Positions 59,116 through 64,000 of a stretch of DNA of 64,000 nucleotides are shown piece after piece. Source of the stretch: Phytohabitans flavus (GTDB lineage: Bacteria > Actinomycetota > Actinomycetes > Mycobacteriales > Micromonosporaceae). The stretch's first letter is position 1. Every line of letters starts with the position of its first letter. The position numbers and the translations under genes are program-made. The notes beneath the pieces were generated by a model. That model was given only the letters and a program-made list of their open reading frames with translations, searched no databases and was not told the DNA's origin. The DNA is taken from NCBI RefSeq assembly GCF_011764545.1, contig NZ_AP022870.1:6702001-6766000 (forward strand), given 5' to 3'.

Positions 59116-60013
59116 CACCCCACCGTACGCCTGTCCGATCACCCTGCGGCGCGCACCCCGCGAAGAGGTCGGTCTCCGGCAGGGACGACTCCACATGCGA
59201 CGTGACCAGCTCGTAGTCCTCCGTCGGCCACACCCGCTGCTGGATCTCCAGCGTCGCCCGGAACCACGGTCCGTCAGGGTCGACCTGAGTGGCGTGCGCA
59301 CGCAGCGCGTCGTCGCGGAGCGGGAAGAAGTCGGCGCACTCGACCCGCGTGCTGATCCGGTGCCCCTTGTCGGCGCCCTCGTCGGCCCAGCGGTCGAGCA
59401 TCTCCTGGTACGGCGACTCGAGCCCGGCCAGGACCATGCCCTCGTGCAGCGCCTGGAACTTCGCCCGGGTGAACGAGTGGTGGTAGTAGAGCTTCGGCGG
59501 CTGCCACGGCTCGCCCATCTCGGGGAACTGCTCGGGGTCGCCGGCCCCTTCGAACGCCACCACGCTGATCTTGTGACACATGATGTGGTCGGGGTGCGGG
59601 TAGCCGCCCTCCTCGTCATACGTCAGCACGACGTGCGGGCGGAACTCGCGCATGAGCCGCACGAGCGGGCCGGCCGCGGCCTGCGGGTCCTCCAGCCCGA
59701 AGCAGCCGTCGGGCAGCGGGGGCAGCGGGTCGCCCTCGGGCAGGCCGGAGTCGACGAAGCCGAGCCACGCCTGGTCGACGCCGAGGATCGCGCGGGCCGC
59801 CGCCATCTCGCCGCGACGGATCTCCGCGATGTTTTCCCAGACGTCGGGGCGGTCCATCTTCGGGTTGAGCACGCTGCCGCGCTCGCCGCCGGTGCATGTC
59901 ACGACCAGCACCTGCACGCCCTCGGACGCGTACTTGGCCATCGTTGCGGCGCCCTTGCTGGACTCGTCGTCCGGATGGGCGTGCACCGCCATCAGGCGCA
60001 GCTGCTCTGCCAC
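59081..60013 (-). CDS. mca: Mycothiol S-conjugate amidase
   Basis: A 310-residue zinc hydrolase of the MshB/Mca family. It has the metal motif AVHAHPDDE (residues ~8-16), the third ligand in YPHPDH, and CTGGERGSVLNP, typical of Mca rather than MshB. It cleaves mycothiol conjugates to release mercapturates during detoxification. GTG 60013 has GGGGGAG upstream. The final ~25 residues look unlike family ends: one extra G in GGGG near 59156 would close the frame as LFAGVRAAG at 59139, before the next gene. Confidence 0.9.
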   Translation of the reverse strand: MAEQLRLMAVHAHPDDESSKGAATMAKYASEGVQVLVVTCTGGERGSVLNPKMDRPDVWENIAEIRRGEMAAARAILGVDQAWLGFVDSGLPEGDPLPPLPDGCFGLEDPQAAAGPLVRLMREFRPHVVLTYDEEGGYPHPDHIMCHKISVVAFEGAGDPEQFPEMGEPWQPPKLYYHHSFTRAKFQALHEGMVLAGLESPYQEMLDRWADEGADKGHRISTRVECADFFPLRDDALRAHATQVDPDGPWFRATLEIQQRVWPTEDYELVTSHVESSLPETDLFAGCAPQGDRTGVRWGDADGCRGARAE

Positions 60014-60134
60014 TTGGAACTCCCCCGGTACCTGCCGGAACCCCGTCGAGCGCCGGCTGCGAAGATGGTCTTTGGACATGGACTCCGCCATTCTGGCCGA
60101 TGCCTCCGACAACAAGCGCAGGAGACCGCACCCG

Positions 60135-60566
60135 GTGACCGAGACGCACGCCACAACGAGCACCGGCGCCCCGGTGTTCCCGCCCGGGCGGTATGGCCGC
60201 CGGCGGGAGCCAGGTCGCCGCCGCCCGAAGCTGGTCGCGCTGCTGCTCGCCCTGGTGATCGCCGCGGGCGTCGGGCTCGCCGTGCGCCTCTACCAGCAGT
60301 ACGGGGATCCGACGTACGACGGCCAGGTCCTGGAGTACTCCGGCATCACCGACTCGCAGGTCGTGATCGAGTTTCGGGTGAATGTGCCGGACGGCGGCGC
60401 GGCGATGTGCGTGGTCCGGGCCCGCTCCCGGGACGGTGCCGAGGTCGGTAAGGCCGAGGTGCGCGTCGATGCCCCGCCCGGCGAGACCCGGCCGGTCACC
60501 AGGTACGTGCTCGCTACCACCGGCCGCCCGATAAATGGGGAAGTGGTCCGCTGCCGGGCGGCGTAA
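60135..60566 (+). CDS. DUF4307 family membrane-anchored protein
   Basis: A 143-residue protein. A short N-terminal tail with PVFPPGRYGRRR leads to one membrane helix (about 32-50) and an extracellular beta domain ending MCVVRARS and VVRCRAA. This matches DUF4307, conserved beside mca in actinobacteria. GTG 60135 gives the usual MTETHATT-type start; ATG 60078 is also in frame. The role is unknown. Confidence 0.75.
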   Translation: MTETHATTSTGAPVFPPGRYGRRREPGRRRPKLVALLLALVIAAGVGLAVRLYQQYGDPTYDGQVLEYSGITDSQVVIEFRVNVPDGGAAMCVVRARSRDGAEVGKAEVRVDAPPGETRPVTRYVLATTGRPINGEVVRCRAA

Positions 60567-60712
60567 CAACAGAAGGCCCACAGCAACAGAACACGTCACG
60601 AAGGCGCGCGGTTGAAAATCCGCGAAAAAATAGCCAATTCTGAAGGTGTCGTGCACTGGTAAGTTAGTAGTTCTACCTTGTTCGCCCATTAGCCCTACGG
60701 AGGAGATCGTCT
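60567..60712 (+). promoter_or_regulatory. AT-rich leader and promoter region of greA
   Basis: This 146-bp gap includes an AT-rich section (about 60610-60680) unusual for the window, with TTGAAA at 60612 and TAAGTTAGTAG near 60660, so the promoter lies here. The exact -10 cannot be fixed. The Shine-Dalgarno sequence GGAGGAG precedes the GTG at 60713. Confidence 0.45.
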
Positions 60713-61213
60713 GTGTCCAGCACCGATCGCGAGGCGCCTGCCACCTGGCTGTCTCAGGACGCGTACGACCGCCTGCAGGCCGAGCTCAATGAGTTGATCG
60801 CGGCCCGTCCGGCGATGGCTGCCGAGATCAATGCTCGGCGGGAAGAGGGCGACCTGCGCGAAAACGGGGGCTATCACGCCGCCCGTGAAGAGCAGGGCAA
60901 AGCCGAGATGCGTATCCGTCAGCTCCAGGAGCTCCTGCGCACCGCGCAGGTGGGCGAAGCGCCAAAGGCCGATAAGGTGGCGCCCGGCACCGTCGTCACG
61001 ATCCACTTTGACGACGACGCGGACGACACCGAGACGTTCCTCCTCGGCTCGCGTGAGGTCGCCGCGACCACCGACCTGACCGTCTACAGTCCTGAGTCCG
61101 CGCTCGGCCAGGCGATCCTGGGTGCCGGCACCGGCCAGACGGTCACCTACACCGCGCCCAGCGGCGCGGACATCAAGGTCACGGTGGTCCGCTTCGAGCC
61201 ATTCGGCGGCTAG
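60713..61213 (+). CDS. greA: Transcription elongation factor GreA
   Basis: A 166-residue GreA/GreB-type factor that stimulates transcript cleavage by backtracked RNA polymerase. The N-terminal coiled coil carries the acidic tip in REEGDLRENGGYHAAREEQG, and the C-terminal FKBP-like domain ends VTYTAPSGADIKVTVV. The stop codon TAG shares the palindromic CTAG with the stop of the convergent ilvA gene. Confidence 0.95.
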   Translation: MSSTDREAPATWLSQDAYDRLQAELNELIAARPAMAAEINARREEGDLRENGGYHAAREEQGKAEMRIRQLQELLRTAQVGEAPKADKVAPGTVVTIHFDDDADDTETFLLGSREVAATTDLTVYSPESALGQAILGAGTGQTVTYTAPSGADIKVTVVRFEPFGG

Positions 61214-62426
61214 GTCGCTGGGAAATGGACGGTGTAGCCCTGCGCCCGCAGTGCGCCGATCAGCTTGTCGGAGTGCTCTGGGCCGCGGGTCTCCACGGAT
61301 AGCGCGACCTCCACTTCACCCAGCCGCAGCCGCGGGTTGTGGCGGGTGTGCAGCACGTCCACGACGTTGGCCCGCTGCTCGGCGATCTGAGCGAGCAGCG
61401 CGGCCAGCTGACCAGGCTTGTCGCCGCAGCTCACGGTGAAACGCAGGAAACGGCCGTCCGCCGCGAGCCCGTGCTCGATCAGCCGCAGGAGCAGCAGCGG
61501 ATCGATGTTGCCGCCGGAGAGCACCGCGACGACCGGCGGCTCGGCCTTGACCGCGCCCGACATCAGCGCCGCCACGCTCACCGCGCCGGCCGGCTCCACC
61601 ACGAGCTTGCCGCGCTCCAGCAGCATCAGCAGCGCCCGCGAGATGTCCTCCTCGGTCACCGTCACCACGCCGTCGACGAGCTTGCTGACGTGCGCGAACG
61701 TGATGTCGCCCGGGCAGCCCACCGCGATGCCGTCGGCCATCGTGGACATGTGCGGCAGCCGCACCGGGGCACCGGCCTCCAGCGAGGGCGGGTAGGCGGC
61801 GGCGCCCGCCGCCTGTACGCCGATGACCCGGATGTCCGGCTTGAGCGCTTTGGCAGCCACCGCGATGCCGGAGAGCAGCCCGCCCCCGCCCAGCCCGGTC
61901 ACGATCGTGCCCACCTCCGGGCACCGCTCCAGGATCTCCAGGGCCACCGTGCCCTGCCCGGCGATCACGTCCATGTGGTCGAACGGGTGGATCAACACCG
62001 CACCGGTGCGCGCGGCGAACTCCCGAGCGGCTACAAGCGCGTCGTCAACCGTGCTGCCGGCGAACTCGATGTCCGCGCCGTACCCCTTGGTCGCCGCGAC
62101 CTTCGGGATCGGCGCGCCCACCGGCATGAAGACCGTCGACTTGGCGCCGAGCAGGCCGGCGGCGAGCGCCACGCCCTGGGCGTGGTTGCCGGCGCTCGCG
62201 GCGACCACCCACGGGCCCGCTCTCGCGGTGAGAGGCGGGCGATCCGGACGTAGGCGCCGCGGACCTTGTACGAACCGGCACGCTGGAGGTTTTCGCACTT
62301 CAGCCACACCGGCCCACCCAGTGCGGCGGAGAGCGGGCGGGACGGCTCAAGCGGTGTGACCCGCACGACGTCGCCGAGCAGCTCACGCGCCGCCTGCACG
62401 TCCTCCAGTGTCAGAAGCTCACTCAC
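61210..62426 (-). CDS. ilvA: Threonine ammonia-lyase (apparent frameshift)
   Basis: A 405-residue PLP enzyme that deaminates threonine to 2-oxobutyrate for isoleucine. The N-terminal frame has the PLP lysine region ENLQRAGSYKVRGAYVR. It breaks near 62212 and continues as VVAASAGNHAQGVALAA, GLGGGGLLSG and the C-terminal ACT-like region RFTVSCGDKPGQLAALL. A missing G in GGGG explains the break. GTG 62426 overlaps the amidase stop. The single ACT region makes it the shorter, TdcB/IlvA-type class. Confidence 0.87.
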
Positions 62427-63824
62427 GGTTCGATAGTCGCACCATCCGCCAGCTGCCCCACGCGCGGCCAGGCGGGAGCGTGCCGCCGCCACGGTGCCGC
62501 GACCTCGAACTGCCCCGCCACCGCGAGCAGCAGCAGCTCCGAACCGGGCGGTCCGACAAGCTGCACGCCCACCGGCAACCCGTCCGGGCGCACGCCCACG
62601 GGTACCACCAGGGCGGGCAGGCCGGCGATGTTCCAGGGCGCGGCGTACGGCGCGTACCGGATGTTGGCGGTCATGTTCGCCGTCCAGGAGCGGCCCGACC
62701 AGCCCTCGGCCTTCGGTGGCGTGGCCGCCAGCGCGGGCGTGAGCATGAGGTCGACACCGTGGTCCGTGAAGAAGTCGATCGAGCGCTCCCGCCAGGCCGC
62801 GCGGTCCGCCTCCCGGACGTACCCGCGGCGCAGCGCCCAGGCCCCGAGGGCGACGTGCCTGCGGGTCCGCGGCTGCATCTCGGCCCGGTCGAGGCCCGCC
62901 GCCTCGGCGTCCCGCGATACCGCGGCGAACCATGTCGCGAGCCCGCGCATGCCCAGCGACGGCGGGTACACCGGATCGGCCGAGACCGCGTCGTGCCCGG
63001 CCGCCACCAGCAGGCGGGAGGCCGTGGCGACCGCATCGCGGTTGGGCTCGTCCAGGCGTACCCCAGCACGGGCGAGCGGAGCGAGACCGCGACCTTGAGG
63101 CGCTGCGGCTCGACGAGCTTCTCCGGCCGGCGCCCGGCGAGCACCGCGAGCCCGACCGCCGCGTCGGCGACGGTGGTGGCGAGGATGCCGTGCTCAGCCA
63201 GGCCGAACCAGTCGTCGGCGCCGATGCCCGCGGGCACCACGCCTCGCCCCGGCTTGATCCCGACCAGGCCGCAGCAGGCCGCCGGGATGCGGACCGAGCC
63301 GAACCCGTCGTTGGCGTGCGCGAAAGGCACCAGGCCCGCGGCGACCGCAGCCGCCGCGCCGCCCGATGAGCCACCGGGGGTACGGTCGGTGCGCCACGGG
63401 TTGCGCGTGGTGCCCGACGGGTCGTCGGTCGTCCCCACACTCCCAGCTCCGGCATCCGGGTCACACCGAGCACCACCGCGCCGGCGCCGCGCAGCCGGCG
63501 CACCACCTCGTGGTCCTCCTCGGCGACCGGCCCACGGGCGGCGGCCGAGCCGTTCCAGTTGGGCAGGCCGGCCACGGCGGTGTTCTCCTTCACCGCGACC
63601 GGCACGCCGGCCAGCGGCAGGTTGGCCAGGTCCTCCTGCTCGTCGACTTTCTCGGCCTCGACGATCGCCTCGCCGCCGCGGACCACCCGGAACGCGGTGA
63701 GCACCGGGTCGCCCGTCGCGAGGTGGTCGAGGTGGTCGGCGACGACCTGCGTCGCCGACGTGTCACCGCGGCGTACGGCGCGGGCGATCTGCTTAGCCGT
63801 CGCACCGACCCACGTCTGTTGCAC
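62423..63824 (-). CDS. Amidase-signature enzyme (two apparent frameshifts)
   Basis: A serine hydrolase of the amidase signature family. The catalytic lysine is in GVPVAVKEN, and the Ser-Ser in [16 protein letters not shown], followed by [20 protein letters not shown]. The frame breaks at GGGG runs near 63434 and 63062; adding one G at each gives 467 residues, typical for the family. The substrate is unknown. Because its stop overlaps the ilvA start, the two are co-translated. Confidence 0.82.
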
Positions 63825-63912
63825 AGCCCCTCCCCTGGGTGCGCAGTGTCTCGGCTGGCCGGCGCAGCGCGTACCCGCGCCGAGCAGCCCTCGAGAAGAT
63901 CAGCGAGCAAGC

Positions 63913-64000
63913 TCAGCCGAGCGCCTGCTCCAAGTCGGCGAGCAGATCGTCGGCGGTCTCGATGCCGACAGACAGTCGCACGAGATCCGCGGGTACTTCA
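63913..64000 (-). CDS. metB: C-terminal end of a PLP Cys/Met-metabolism enzyme (cystathionine gamma-synthase type), partial
   Basis: Only the last 28 codons are inside the window. The ending LVRLSVGIETADDLLADLEQAL is the characteristic C terminus of cystathionine gamma-synthase/lyase-type enzymes. The start lies beyond the window edge. Cystathionine gamma-synthase and -lyase cannot be told apart from this piece. Confidence 0.6.
   Translation of the reverse strand, partial: EVPADLVRLSVGIETADDLLADLEQALG

Overview
The window is high-GC DNA from a filamentous-type actinobacterium, most likely a member of the Micromonosporaceae. This is inferred from the gene set: mycothiol (mca), F420 (fbiA, fbiB, fbiC), a WhiB2-type regulator, an iniBAC-like dynamin locus, GTG/TTG starts with purine-rich Shine-Dalgarno sites, and a conserved DUF3499 / zincin / whiB2 / fbi order also found in mycobacteria. 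No rRNA, tRNA, CRISPR array, prophage or insertion-sequence transposase was seen.

Layout. 37-13405 is an envelope-stress block. An Hsp70-like ATPase is divergent from an IniB-type protein and two dynamin-like GTPases. These converge, through a long bidirectional terminator, on a YqiJ-like membrane protein / flotillin / 1642-residue DUF3686 AAA ATPase operon. 13469-23926 is a polyamine island: agmatinase, a carboxynorspermidine-dehydrogenase-like enzyme, a PotABCD importer, a divergent AsnC/Lrp regulator, a class III aminotransferase and a PuuB-like oxidoreductase, with matching operator-like repeats at its two promoters. 23898-31823 carries an iron-regulated FhuF-like reductase, DUF3499, a zincin-like protein, WhiB2 and F420 biosynthesis. 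32012-33673 is a secreted glucuronoyl esterase with a CBM2. 33726-45639 holds GDP-mannose/UDP-glucuronate sugar-nucleotide genes, acetoacetate-CoA ligase, acyl-CoA dehydrogenase and small membrane proteins. 45724-50850 encodes a giant zinc-ribbon/multi-spanning protein. 50883-64000 is mostly housekeeping (purE, purK, mca, greA, ilvA, amidase, the end of metB) plus a c-di-GMP enzyme.

A key caution: thirteen genes are interrupted by twenty single-base deletions, nearly all in C or G runs. Adding back one base per break restores a reading frame and a normal family length every time. I therefore treat these as probable sequencing (homopolymer) errors rather than pseudogenes and give the full reconstructed extents.

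The most unusual items are: a 357-bp transposon-like repeat with 70-bp inverted ends (55733-56089) and a solo copy of one end (42705-42774) beside a truncated antitoxin gene; a membrane protein whose tail repeats a TTR(I/L) motif resembling FHA-domain ligands; a 25-residue CxxC peptide translationally coupled to the GGDEF-EAL gene; and the combined dynamin/flotillin/AAA membrane block.
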